A stretch of DNA of 6,884 bases from Alphaproteobacteria bacterium (lineage in GTDB: Bacteria > Pseudomonadota > Alphaproteobacteria > JAAXGF01). Below, in pieces: positions 1-6,493 of the stretch. Location of the stretch: contig JAAXGF010000288.1 in the NCBI GenBank assembly GCA_012267605.1, positions 1 to 6,884 of the forward strand, given 5' to 3'. A program made the position numbers and the translations under genes. Under the pieces are notes generated by a model. The model had not been told where the DNA came from, ran no database searches, and saw nothing but the letters and a program-made list of their open reading frames with translations. Position 1 is the stretch's first letter; each line of letters starts with the position of its first letter.

Positions 1-2
1 GA

Positions 3-176
3 GTATTTAGAGATCTCCAGTTGGGTGAAAAGGCTGATTGGTCCGAGTGGGTTCTGCGTGCAATTCAATATTATGTGCAAAACATTCTCTTCATCATCGA
101 AGCGAACGGCGGCGAATACTATTTGTACCGAGATACAACAGCAAACGTGCCCCATTTGGTCGTGGAGGACGGCTGA
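3..176 (+). CDS. C-terminal fragment of an unrecognised protein (5' end outside window)
   Basis: A frame open from the first bases reads 57 codons and stops at TGA 174-176. No start codon is needed because the gene enters from the left. The residues look like a real globular protein end: a W-x-x-W region (residues 13-16), an aliphatic/aromatic helix-like stretch (AIQYYVQNILFIIEANGG, about residues 20-37) and an acidic tail ending VVEDG. The composition is balanced and free of the Arg/Ser/Pro bias seen in shadow frames. It converges on ogt, leaving 36 bases between the two stops, and I see no convincing terminator hairpin in that gap. I do not recognise the family and assign no function. The main risk is that 57 open codons could arise by chance. 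Confidence 0.5.
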   Translation, partial: VFRDLQLGEKADWSEWVLRAIQYYVQNILFIIEANGGEYYLYRDTTANVPHLVVEDG

Positions 177-212
177 AAATTCAACTCCAAGTTCGGCATT
201 TAGTGCGCCAGC

Positions 213-800
213 TTATGATGCCTTTAGCGTGAACGCCTTCGCACCACTGGAATATTCCTTCTCGATCGCGAGTAATGCGCGTTTGCGCCCGAGACCCCAA
301 CGATAACCGGCAAGGGCGCCGCCGGTACGGATAACCCGATGGCAGGGCACCACGACGGATACCGGGTTGGTAGCACACGCGCGGGCCACTGCGCGGTACG
401 CACCGGGATGGCCGAGCCAACGCGCAACTTCCGCGTAAGTTCGCACTTCGCCGTAGGGAATTTTCCGCAGTGCCGCCCATACTTGGTGTTGAAAGGTGCT
501 GCCAACGGCATCGACAGGAATTGCGTCCGCCGGGGTTCCGAGCTGAATGTGCCGTAACACGGGATCGACCCACAAAGCTTCCAAGTCACCGCTCTGCCGT
601 GCGTCAGGGAAAATTTGACGCAGCGCCAACCGCAACGGTTGATCGTCCGAATCCATGAATAGCGCGCAAACGCCGTGTACGGTTGCGGCGATAAGCATGC
701 GATCCAAGGGTGAATCGATTATGGCGTAAAGCGTTTCCGCACGATTCCGGCTGTTTGGTCCGCCAACTACAACTTGATTTCGAGCGATTTTACCGTTCAT
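213..800 (-). CDS. ogt: Methylated-DNA--[protein]-cysteine S-methyltransferase (Ogt/Ada-C type)
   Basis: Suicide DNA-repair protein that moves the alkyl group from O6-alkylguanine (and O4-alkylthymine) onto its own cysteine. The 195-residue product has the N-terminal ribonuclease-H-like domain (about residues 22-95) followed by the DNA-binding/active-site domain. Visible motifs are FQHQVWAALRKIPYGEVRTY (103-122), the helix RAVARACATNP (136-146) with the expected Arg and Asn, and the active-site PCHRV with nucleophile Cys153. The ending GYRWGLGRKRALL resembles the C-terminal half of Ada more than a minimal Ogt, but no Ada N-terminal zinc/phosphotriester domain is present. The ATG at 800 overlaps the accA stop as ATGA, so translation is probably coupled to accA. 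The pairing of a repair gene with accA looks positional rather than functional. I chose the ATG at 800 because of this overlap. The short tail after residue 180 is not conserved-looking. Confidence 0.93.
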   Translation of the reverse strand: MNGKIARNQVVVGGPNSRNRAETLYAIIDSPLDRMLIAATVHGVCALFMDSDDQPLRLALRQIFPDARQSGDLEALWVDPVLRHIQLGTPADAIPVDAVGSTFQHQVWAALRKIPYGEVRTYAEVARWLGHPGAYRAVARACATNPVSVVVPCHRVIRTGGALAGYRWGLGRKRALLAIEKEYSSGAKAFTLKAS

Positions 801-1759
801 GTGAGGGCATTTCCTTTCATATCCAAATATTTGTCCTGGCGCTGACGGCGCAACTCGCCCGGCGGAATTCCGATCAATTCCTTTAAAGCCAAGTCGATGG
901 CGTTACCAACCTCATCAATCGCCTTATCGGGATCCCGGTGGGCACCGCCTTTCGGTTCACGAATGACCGCATCGATGACCCCCAGTTCCGTCAAATCCTT
1001 CGCCGTTAGCTTCAACGCATCCGCCGCCTTTTGCGTGTGTTCTGCGCTGCGCCAAAGAATCGAGGCGCAGCCCTCAGGCGAGATAACCGAATAAATCGCA
1101 TGTTCGAGCATTATTACGCGGTCAGCGACGGCCAATGCGACAGCACCGCCGGAGCCACCCTCACCGATAATCGCGCTGACAAAAGGCACACTGACATCAA
1201 GGCACGCCTCAATGGCCCGCGCGATTGCTTCGGCTTGCCCCCGTTCCTCGGCGCCAACACCTGGATATGCGCCGGGCGTGTCGACCAATGTTACTACTGG
1301 CAAGCGAAAACGATCGGCCAATTTCATCAGGCGCACAGCCTTGCGGTAACCTTCGGGAGACGCCATGCCAAAGTTGTGGGCGATGCGTTCATCCGTATCG
1401 AATCCCTTCTCGTGCCCCAACAGCATCACTGCGCGCCCCCGAAAACGGGCTAGGCCACTGATAATCGCCCTGTCCTCCGCAAACGAACGGTCGCCCGCAA
1501 GCGGTGTGAAATCCTCCATTAGGCGGGCGACGTAGTGCGAGGCATGGGGGCGGTTACGGTGTCGCGCAACCTGGGTCTTTTGCCATGGCGTCAACTTTTC
1601 ATAGGTCTGGCTGAGCTGCCGATCGACCTTATTTTCGAGCCGCTTGATTTCAGCGCCGATATTAATTTCGCCATTGCCACTTAGACCACGCAATTCCTCG
1701 ATTTTGGCCTCAAGCTCGGCGATTGGTTTCTCGAAATCGAGATAATTGTTGGTTGACAT
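797..1759 (-). CDS. accA: Acetyl-CoA carboxylase carboxyltransferase subunit alpha
   Basis: AccA pairs with AccD to transfer the carboxyl group from carboxybiotin on AccB to acetyl-CoA, giving malonyl-CoA for fatty-acid synthesis in the cytoplasm. The 320-residue product matches the usual family length (about 319). The N-terminus YLDFEKPIAELEAKIEELRG (residues 6-25) is the typical helical lead. The crotonase-like core shows GHEKGFDTDERIAHNFGM (115-132), VDTPGAYPG (159-167), the glycine-rich IIGEGGSGGA (197-206) used for oxyanion/CoA binding, and SPEGCASILW (227-236). The frame stays open upstream to 1996, but that part lacks family features and the ATG at 1759 gives the standard AccA N-terminus. 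A Shine-Dalgarno is weak (GGAT six bases upstream). A 6-bp hairpin lies just upstream at 1774-1791. The last codons overlap ogt by four bases. Confidence 0.96.
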   Translation of the reverse strand: MSTNNYLDFEKPIAELEAKIEELRGLSGNGEINIGAEIKRLENKVDRQLSQTYEKLTPWQKTQVARHRNRPHASHYVARLMEDFTPLAGDRSFAEDRAIISGLARFRGRAVMLLGHEKGFDTDERIAHNFGMASPEGYRKAVRLMKLADRFRLPVVTLVDTPGAYPGVGAEERGQAEAIARAIEACLDVSVPFVSAIIGEGGSGGAVALAVADRVIMLEHAIYSVISPEGCASILWRSAEHTQKAADALKLTAKDLTELGVIDAVIREPKGGAHRDPDKAIDEVGNAIDLALKELIGIPPGELRRQRQDKYLDMKGNALT

Positions 1760-1773
1760 GTCGAAATCCAGTT

Positions 1774-1791
1774 TAGCCCGCGCAGGGGCTA
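1774..1791 (-). promoter_or_regulatory. Hairpin in the accA 5' leader
   Basis: A perfect 6-bp inverted repeat, TAGCCC / GGGCTA with a 6-base loop, sits 15-32 bases upstream of the accA start. GTTT at 1771-1774 and AAAC at 1797-1800 could extend it with a bulge. It lies just outside the ribosome footprint and could influence initiation or mark a protein site. The pairing is seen directly; any function is inference. Confidence 0.35.
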
Positions 1792-2011
1792 CGCGTAAAC
1801 CGATGGCGATCGGCGCGGAGAGCGTCGCCTGCATCTCTTGGATTTTCCGCCCCGAATACCCATATAAACTTTGTTGAACGCGTTTGCCGATAAGCAGCGG
1901 CGCGGCACGGAAAGGCTCCAAGTGCCGCAAGCGTGATGGCACGGCGGAAACGATGTTAAATCGGAAATCGCCTCGTATTTGGCCAGAGAGGCGCAAAACT
2001 CAAAACAAATG

Positions 2012-2039
2012 TTGGCCGACCCCCTACGGGATCGGTCAG
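2012..2039. repeat. Strong imperfect hairpin
   Basis: CCGA-C-CCC / GGG-A-TCGG closes over the loop CTAC (2016-2035), with one C/A mismatch. Outside it the stem extends through G/T, G/C, T/A and T/G pairs to 2012-2039. Read leftward (- strand) it is followed after a few bases by a T-rich run (AACATTTGTTTTGAGTTTTG), so it could be a weak terminator in that direction, although no leftward gene ends here. It directly abuts a second hairpin at 2037-2057. Confidence 0.5.
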
Positions 2040-2057
2040 GCGTCCTTCTCGGACCTG
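2037..2057. repeat. Second hairpin of a tandem pair
   Basis: CAGG-CG-TCC pairs with GGA-CCTG around the pentaloop TTCTC, giving a 7-bp stem with a two-base bulge. It shares its outer bases (2037-2039) with the preceding hairpin, so the two stems would either compete at the junction or stack as neighbours. This arrangement is more common in structured RNA than in simple DNA operators. Function unknown. Confidence 0.4.
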
Positions 2058-2095
2058 GCGTGAAGGCCCATTCTCGCGGCGGCAATTAATTACAG

Positions 2096-2117
2096 CGCCC
2101 AACAGTGCGTTTGGGCG
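2096..2117 (+). repeat. Perfect 7-bp inverted repeat upstream of the exported-protein gene
   Basis: CGCCCAA (2096-2102) and TTGGGCG (2111-2117) flank an 8-base spacer. It lies about 70 bases before the ATG at 2186, a position suited to an operator or a 5'-leader hairpin. The centre-to-centre geometry would fit a dimeric regulator. Only the symmetry is observed. Confidence 0.45.
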
Positions 2118-2176
2118 TCGAGATTGGCAGGGCCAAAGGCGTTGTCCGCTCCGCCCGATTGGAAACGCGGGAAAGC

Positions 2177-2180
2177 GAGG
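2177..2180 (+). promoter_or_regulatory. Ribosome binding site GAGG that fixes the start at 2186
   Basis: GAGG followed by five bases (TAACC) and ATG gives ideal spacing. It supports the start at 2186 over the in-frame GTG at 2105, which would put about 27 unconvincing residues ahead of a normal signal peptide. Confidence 0.7.
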
Positions 2181-2185
2181 TAACC

Positions 2186-2572
2186 ATGAACAACGCCAAA
2201 ATGCCGAATCTGCACGCTCGCCTCCTAATGGCCGGCACAATCGCTGCGTCTGCGATCTTAGCACCCAGTACGTTTAGCCACGCTGGTTATGACGATCAGT
2301 CTCCCATGGCAAGGGAATCGGCGGTCTTGAATATCAAGAGAGTCGAGGATCAATTCAGCAAGATCGGTCTTCGCATAGAGGAAACCAGCGAACAAATTAG
2401 ATCCCACCAAGAGGAGTGGTCGGCTGAGCAAAGCGCGAACAGTTTTTCGCGGATACATGCCTTTACTCAAGTTTCGAGCGGCGTATGGACGGTTCTCATG
2501 GATTACGTTACCGAAGCGCTGGAAATACTATCGGGCAATGCATTACCCGAAGACAAAGCGGATGCGGAATAG
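2186..2572 (+). CDS. Small exported helical protein of unknown function
   Basis: A 128-residue protein with a Sec-type signal peptide: a basic n-region ending in HAR (10-12), the hydrophobic core LLMAGTIAASAILA (13-26) and a likely cleavage site after FSHA (residue 33). The mature part of about 95 residues is polar and predicted mostly helical. An amphipathic, coiled-coil-like stretch rich in Glu/Gln/Lys runs from about 48 to 82, then comes a more hydrophobic segment (VWTVLMDYVTEALEIL, 100-115) and an acidic tail. It has no cysteines, so no disulfides, and no lipobox. It is convergent with ftsY, with 27 bases between stops and no clear terminator. A good Shine-Dalgarno (GAGG, 2177-2180) decides the start. 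I do not recognise the family. A small periplasmic or surface-associated protein is the most that can be said. Confidence 0.75.
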   Translation: MNNAKMPNLHARLLMAGTIAASAILAPSTFSHAGYDDQSPMARESAVLNIKRVEDQFSKIGLRIEETSEQIRSHQEEWSAEQSANSFSRIHAFTQVSSGVWTVLMDYVTEALEILSGNALPEDKADAE

Positions 2573-2599
2573 GATTCGTGTGAACCAAACAGATGGCGA

Positions 2600-3565
2600 T
2601 TAGCCCCGATCGCGGCGATCCAGCCCTACCAGGGCGTTTGCAAGATCGATCGCGGCAAAGGGACGCAGGTCGTCGATGCCCTCACCGATGCCGATGGCAT
2701 GAATTGGCAAACGGAATCGTTTGGCGATGGCAACGAGCACACCGCCTCTCGCCGTGCCGTCGAGCTTGGTGACAATCAGACCGCTCAACGGCAGCATCTT
2801 GGCGAAGGCTTCCACCTGTGCCAACGCGTTTTGGCCGGTGGTCGCGTCTAACACAAGAAGGCAATTGTGCGGCGCGGAGGCGTCGATCTTTTTGATCACC
2901 CGCGACACCTTTTCCAGCTCCGCCATCAAGTCCGCCCGATTGTGCAGACGACCGGCCGTATCCATGAACAAGATGTCGGTGCCGTCGGCAATTGCCTGCC
3001 GCAATCCCTCGTACGCGAGACCAGCGGCGTCCGCGCCCGGGGCAGCAGCCACCACCGGGCAGCCCGCGCGCTCACCCCAGATTTTTAGTTGGTTGATAGC
3101 AGCAGCGCGAAAGGTATCGCCAGCCACCAAGGTTACGCGCTTGCCGCCAATGCGAAACTGCTTCGCCAACTTGCCGATTGTCGTCGTCTTGCCGGTACCA
3201 TTGACTCCGATTACGAGAATAACGTTCGGTCGGTGTGCGGGGTCAATGACCAGGGGTTGTGCAACAGGTGTCAGCGCCTTGCAGATCCACCCGGCGACAA
3301 CCTCGCGGATCGTGTCCGGCGACGTTTCACGGTCGAAATAGCGGTGTGACAAATCGCGACGAATGTCCTCTGAAAGCTCGGCGCCCAAATCCGCGCCAAT
3401 GAGAAAATCCTCTAGTTCATCGAGAGTCTCTTCGTCTAGTTTGCGGCGGGTAAAAATTCCTCCGACGCCCGAACTAAACGAGTTCGACGTACGCCCCAAG
3501 CCTTGCTTGAGGCGACCGAACCAACCGGAGGAGTTCTCGTCGCCCTGCTTTGACGTCACACGCAC
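2600..3565 (-). CDS. ftsY: Signal recognition particle receptor FtsY
   Basis: SRP-receptor GTPase that docks ribosome-SRP complexes at the inner membrane and forms a paired GTPase with Ffh. All GTPase motifs are present: P-loop GVNGTGKTT (120-128), DTFRAAA (150-156), DTAGR (202-206), TKLDG (266-270) and the closing GIGEGIDDLRPF (292-303). The N helical domain spans about residues 35-105. At 321 residues it lacks the long acidic A domain of the E. coli protein. Only about 35 residues precede the N domain, including GWFGRLKQGLGRTSNSF, which may serve as the membrane-binding amphipathic helix. The start is GTG at 3565 (10-base overlap with mtaB) or possibly GTG at 3559, which would make a classic GTGA overlap. 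The Shine-Dalgarno is weak, so coupling to mtaB translation is likely. It is the last gene of the apparent operon. Confidence 0.96.
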   Translation of the reverse strand: MRVTSKQGDENSSGWFGRLKQGLGRTSNSFSSGVGGIFTRRKLDEETLDELEDFLIGADLGAELSEDIRRDLSHRYFDRETSPDTIREVVAGWICKALTPVAQPLVIDPAHRPNVILVIGVNGTGKTTTIGKLAKQFRIGGKRVTLVAGDTFRAAAINQLKIWGERAGCPVVAAAPGADAAGLAYEGLRQAIADGTDILFMDTAGRLHNRADLMAELEKVSRVIKKIDASAPHNCLLVLDATTGQNALAQVEAFAKMLPLSGLIVTKLDGTARGGVLVAIAKRFRLPIHAIGIGEGIDDLRPFAAIDLANALVGLDRRDRG

Positions 3566-4791
3566 CGACCCAAGAGCCGGTCTTGATCGACGGCAAAAAA
3601 AAGCGTACGGACGACGCTTCCTGGAGCCGCATCTGAAACCAGGTGAACCGGCGCGTAATGCTCACTTCGCCCAAAGTTCGGGCGTTCCACCAATACTTCC
3701 GCCGAGCCACCGATTTGGCTCTCGAGGAAAGCGCGCACTCGCTCCAACCCGATTGCGCGAAGGCGTTCGGCCCGTTCCCGGCGAACTTCGCCGGACACCT
3801 GCGGCATACGAGCTGCAGGCGTTCCTGGCCGCGACGAATACGGAAATACATGCAAAAATGTAAGCCCAGCCTCGTCGACTAAATCGAGTGTCCGCTGAAA
3901 CATCCTCACGTCCTCGGTGGGAAAACCGGCGATCAAATCGGCCCCGAATACGACGTCTGACCTGCTGGCACGCAGCTCTTCGCAAAATGCAATAGCCTGG
4001 ATTCGTGTGTGTCGGCGTTTCATACGCTTGAGGACCAAATCATCACCGGACTGTAGGCTCAAGTGGAGATGCGGCATGAGCCGCGCTTCCGTAGCCAGTA
4101 GATCACGCAGATCGCCGTCGATCTCGGCGACGTCGAGCGAACTCAGGCGTAGGCGCTTCACATCCGGTACTGCGCGCAAAAGGCGGCGAACTACGCTCCC
4201 CAGCCCCGGATCACCTGGGAGATCGGAACCGTAGGCAGTGATATCTACCCCAGTCAGCACGATCTCGCGAATGCCCGTGGCCACCAATTTGCGCGCTTGG
4301 TCGACAATCTGGCCCATCGGAACGCTCCGGCTGGGACCTCGGCCATAGGGGATGGCGCAAAACGTGCATCGGTGATCGCAACCGTTTTGAATTTGCACGA
4401 AGGCACGAGATCGTGCGTGGAATCCGGTGATCAAATGCGCCGCCGTTTCACGTGCGGCCATGATGTCACCGACCAAAATGGGTGAGTCGTTCGCCTTGAA
4501 ACTTTCGGCCAGTAGCTTCTCAGCGTTGCCCATTACCTGATCGACCTCGGGCATGGCGGCAAAGCTCTCGGCGTTGATTTGTGCTGCGCAACCGGTGACG
4601 ATAATGCGGGCATTGGGTGACGTGCGCCGGGCTCGACGGATCGCCTGACGGGCCTGACGTTCCGCTTCCGAGGTCACGGCACAGGTGTTGACGATCACCG
4701 TGTCGTTCAGCCCTGCTGCGTGTTCACGCATAACTTCCGATTCGAAAGCGTTCAAACGGCAGCCAAATGTGATGATTTCGGGCTGGCTCAT
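3556..4791 (-). CDS. mtaB: tRNA (t6A37) methylthiotransferase MtaB
   Basis: Radical-SAM enzyme that adds a methylthio group to N6-threonylcarbamoyladenosine at position 37 of tRNAs reading ANN codons, giving ms2t6A. The 411-residue product has the three-part family layout. The N-terminal methylthiotransferase domain carries the auxiliary-cluster cysteines in FGCRLN (Cys11), NTCAV (Cys37) and TGCAAQ (Cys68). The radical-SAM domain has CDHRCTFC (Cys138, 142, 145), followed by GRGPSRS. A TRAM-like C-terminus contains VLVERP and GRSEHYAPV. GVDITAYGSDLPG and RLRLSSLD are typical of MtaB rather than MiaB, so the t6A substrate is the better call. The ATG at 4791 overlaps the dapF stop as ATGA. An in-frame ATG at 4812 would add seven unlikely residues. 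It overlaps ftsY downstream. Confidence 0.94.
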   Translation of the reverse strand: MSQPEIITFGCRLNAFESEVMREHAAGLNDTVIVNTCAVTSEAERQARQAIRRARRTSPNARIIVTGCAAQINAESFAAMPEVDQVMGNAEKLLAESFKANDSPILVGDIMAARETAAHLITGFHARSRAFVQIQNGCDHRCTFCAIPYGRGPSRSVPMGQIVDQARKLVATGIREIVLTGVDITAYGSDLPGDPGLGSVVRRLLRAVPDVKRLRLSSLDVAEIDGDLRDLLATEARLMPHLHLSLQSGDDLVLKRMKRRHTRIQAIAFCEELRASRSDVVFGADLIAGFPTEDVRMFQRTLDLVDEAGLTFLHVFPYSSRPGTPAARMPQVSGEVRRERAERLRAIGLERVRAFLESQIGGSAEVLVERPNFGRSEHYAPVHLVSDAAPGSVVRTLFFAVDQDRLLGRCV

Positions 4792-5615
4792 CTCACCTGA
4801 TCCGCGGGCCACGTGCCGTTAAAGGAAGTCGCGGCCGGACCGGTCATCAAGACGTGGTCATCATTCCGCCATTCAATGCGGAGGGAACCACCATCGAGGA
4901 CTATTTCGGCCCGTCGCGCTGAAAGTCCCCTTCGGCACGCAGCAACCAACGTTGCGCAAGCGCCGGTGCCGCAGGCACGGGTGACGCCAACACCCCGTTC
5001 CCAAACTTTAACCCTGATTCGATCCTCGGCAAGGACGCGCGCCAGTTCGACGTTTGTGCGTTGGGGGAATAGCGGATGGTGCTCAATGGCGCGACCAAGA
5101 CGGGTTATCTCCTCCTTCTCAACCACGTTGCCAAAAAAGACGACGTGGGGATTGCCCATGCTCACTGCGCAGCCCGGTGAAGGGGTGGTGGTGCCAAGAT
5201 CGAGCGCCAGGGTGTCGGCCGTGCGCGACAGGGGAATATTCCGCCACTCCAGACCCGGCACCCCCATGTCGACGGTGATGGTATCCGCCCCCGCTGCTTG
5301 ACAGTGAAGCATCCCAGCTGGACTTTCGATGATGGTCTCGCGACCGCCGTCCTCCGTCATCAACAAGGTTGCCACGCATCGGGTGGCGTTTCCGCAGGCC
5401 TCAACTTCGCCTCCGTCGGCGTTGTGAATTCGGATCAAAGCGTCAGCGCTTTTTGAGGATTCGATAACGATAACCTGGTCGCAGCCGACACCGGTGCGTC
5501 GGTCAGCGATGGAACGCGCCATCGTTTCACTAATTGCGATTGGACTTCGACGACCGTCGAACACGACGAAGTCGTTGCCCAGTCCATGCATTTTTACGAA
5601 AGGAAGCGGTCCCAT
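4788..5615 (-). CDS. dapF: Diaminopimelate epimerase
   Basis: Cofactor-independent racemase converting LL-diaminopimelate to the meso form, used for lysine and for peptidoglycan cross-links. The 275-residue product fits the family length and its two-lobed fold. It begins with FVKMHGLGNDFVVFDGR (6-22). The first catalytic cysteine is Cys74 in EACGNATRC and the second is Cys215 in RACGTGAC. Substrate-contact motifs include GVGCDQ (42-47), GNPHVVF (154-160) and ERGVG (206-210). The frame stays open upstream to 5744, but those extra residues are Ser/Thr/Pro-rich and lie over the end of the neighbouring gene. The ATG at 5615 has AAGG six bases upstream and gives the family N-terminus. The stop overlaps mtaB (ATGA), indicating one transcript with mtaB and ftsY. 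Confidence 0.96.
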   Translation of the reverse strand: MGPLPFVKMHGLGNDFVVFDGRRSPIAISETMARSIADRRTGVGCDQVIVIESSKSADALIRIHNADGGEVEACGNATRCVATLLMTEDGGRETIIESPAGMLHCQAAGADTITVDMGVPGLEWRNIPLSRTADTLALDLGTTTPSPGCAVSMGNPHVVFFGNVVEKEEITRLGRAIEHHPLFPQRTNVELARVLAEDRIRVKVWERGVGVTRACGTGACATLVAACRRGLSARRAEIVLDGGSLRIEWRNDDHVLMTGPAATSFNGTWPADQVR

Positions 5616-5685
5616 GACAGGCCTTATAGGAGCGGGCGGCACCCAGAGTCCATTGCTTTCCCCCGCGCAAACAGAGGCGACGAGC

Positions 5686-5994
5686 TCACTCGTGCGTGCG
5701 ATCGAGGACGATGAGGTCTTTGTCGATGAGGTAGGCGATGGCATCGAGGAATTCGCGCTCGCTTACTCGGCCCTGGCCGTACCAAAGCGCGGTCCTTCTG
5801 AACCAATCAGGAACCTTTCCTGCGCCTTCCGGCGCCATCGCTGTTATTTCACCGGCGCCCGTATCGGAAACACCGTCTTTGGAGCGCTCCTCGACACCAA
5901 GCCCGCTGACAATGGCGCCAACCGTTACGATCAGCATGAACAAAAGCCCAATCAACCCGCCCGCGGAGCTTCTCCCATGTTCCTCAGTGTCCAT
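5686..5994 (-). CDS. Small membrane-anchored protein with a tryptophan-rich C-terminal domain
   Basis: A 102-residue protein with one clear membrane segment (about residues 12-32, GGLIGLLFMLIVTVGAIVSG), a Gly/Asp/Glu-rich linker (33-59) and a compact C-terminal unit (61-98). That unit starts VPDWFRRTALWYGQGRVS and ends AIAYLIDKDLIVLD. From memory it resembles the short unit written approximately IPxWxKxxAxWWxxGxI...F...IxYLIxxGII, which is common in surface or exported proteins of thaumarchaea and also occurs in bacteria. No enzymatic motif is seen. The start ATG at 5994 is preceded by AGAAGGT about nine bases upstream. It is followed 70 bases later by dapF on the same strand, so it probably leads the dapF-mtaB-ftsY operon. 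With the N-terminus inside, the conserved unit would face the periplasm. The function is not known. Confidence 0.75.
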   Translation of the reverse strand: MDTEEHGRSSAGGLIGLLFMLIVTVGAIVSGLGVEERSKDGVSDTGAGEITAMAPEGAGKVPDWFRRTALWYGQGRVSEREFLDAIAYLIDKDLIVLDRTHE

Positions 5995-6168
5995 AATAAT
6001 GCTACCTTCTGAAGCCTTAAGGAAAATCCGTATTGATCATGACCATGTCGATTTGAACGTAATTACTATTTTTCGTTTTCCAAGATACTTTCATTGACGA
6101 AACCAACTCAAGTGTCAAAACGGTTAGGATTGCTCGGCATGAGCAGAAATTCATAGGAACAAACTCAA

Positions 6169-6197
6169 ACAAAGTCCCAACCCATGGGTCCCTTTGT
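6169..6197. repeat. Inverted repeat ACAAAG...CTTTGT
   Basis: ACAAAG (6169-6174) and CTTTGT (6192-6197) enclose CCC (6176-6178) and GGG (6186-6188), giving a stem of 6 plus 3 pairs with a small internal loop. The centre also contains the 10-bp palindrome ACCCATGGGT. It may be an operator or a transcription barrier between the leftward operon and the rightward sigma-54 unit. No T-run directly follows it, so it is a poor terminator. Confidence 0.35.
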
Positions 6198-6316
6198 CTT
6201 GATATTATCTTCTGAATTCTTCTATTAAGAGCGTTAGTTTACTAGTATCGAAACCTGAATCATAAGATTATAATGTCGGTGCCCATTTTAATTTTCGTTA
6301 TTATTGGAATATATGC

Positions 6317-6351
6317 CGAAATTTCTTAATCCCGGAATATCCCAAATTTCG
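6317..6351. repeat. 8-bp inverted repeat in AT-rich DNA
   Basis: CGAAATTT (6317-6324) and AAATTTCG (6344-6351) are exact inverse copies separated by 19 bases. The same stretch has a loose direct repeat of GGAATAT followed by AAATTTC. It lies upstream of the 17-bp box cluster and could be a further protein site or chance symmetry. Confidence 0.3.
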
Positions 6352-6428
6352 AATAGCCGTGGTGCACATCCATTTCGAGTCAAACCTTGGCACGCGTTGG
6401 GCCATGTTAGGCCTCGGCTCGAATCGGG

Positions 6429-6445
6429 TGTCGGAATTCTTTACA
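6429..6445 (+). promoter_or_regulatory. 17-bp regulator box, copy 1
   Basis: TGTCGGAATTCTTTACA. It shares TGTCGGAA and the terminal ACA, with a T-rich right half, with two further copies at 6494 and 6616. The box is an imperfect palindrome (TGT...ACA ends). It is centred about 308 bases upstream of the predicted start of transcription, which suits an upstream activating site for a sigma-54 enhancer-binding protein. Confidence 0.6.
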
Positions 6446-6493
6446 GCGATATAACCCGAGAATCGGGGAAAAATTTTGCACGAGTGGCAATGG

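Larger units (their letters stand above)
1760..2185. other. Intergenic region between divergent accA and the small exported-protein gene
   Basis: About 425 bases without a supported gene. It should hold the promoters for accA (leftward) and for the gene at 2186 (rightward), but I could not find a convincing -35/-10 pair for either. Its distinct content is several hairpins: 1774-1791, the adjacent pair 2012-2039 and 2037-2057, and the inverted repeat 2096-2117. The open frame continuing upstream of accA to 1996 is probably chance. Confidence 0.6.
5995..6428. other. AT-rich region with no supported gene
   Basis: More than 400 bases, visibly richer in A+T than the genes to the left. It must hold the leftward promoter of the 5994 gene. 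The only -35-like match is TTGACA on the - strand (6113-6118), with no good -10. Small symmetric elements occur: TGCTC/GAGCA around GGCAT (6131-6145), ACAAAG/CTTTGT (6169-6197) and CGAAATTT/AAATTTCG (6317-6351). Single half-matches to the downstream 17-bp box (TGTCAAAA at 6113, TGTCGG at 6274) are probably chance. Confidence 0.6.

Noticed and set aside
181..589. Alternative frames over ogt on both strands
   Set aside because: They are Arg/Pro/Ser-rich shadows of the clear ogt frame, without start signals.
1760..1996. In-frame N-terminal extension of accA (about 79 extra residues)
   Set aside because: The standard AccA N-terminus begins at the ATG at 1759. The extension has no family features and covers leader DNA with hairpins.
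5616..5744. In-frame N-terminal extension of dapF (43 residues)
   Set aside because: It is Ser/Thr-rich and overlaps the end of the upstream gene, while the ATG at 5615 has a ribosome binding site and gives the normal DapF start.
6113..6118. TTGACA (- strand) as -35 of a promoter for the 5994 gene
   Set aside because: At 17 bases spacing the -10 would be AATGAA. The alternative TTGAGT-18-TATCTT is only 4/6 plus 4/6. Neither is good enough to annotate.
6388..6394. TGGCACG as a second sigma-54 promoter
   Set aside because: The -24 element is exact, but the bases where TTGC should stand are GGGC, so there is no -12 element.
6455..6467. CCCGA/TCGGG hairpin as a terminator
   Set aside because: The stem is only five pairs and no T-run follows directly on either strand. 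It is probably incidental within the box region.
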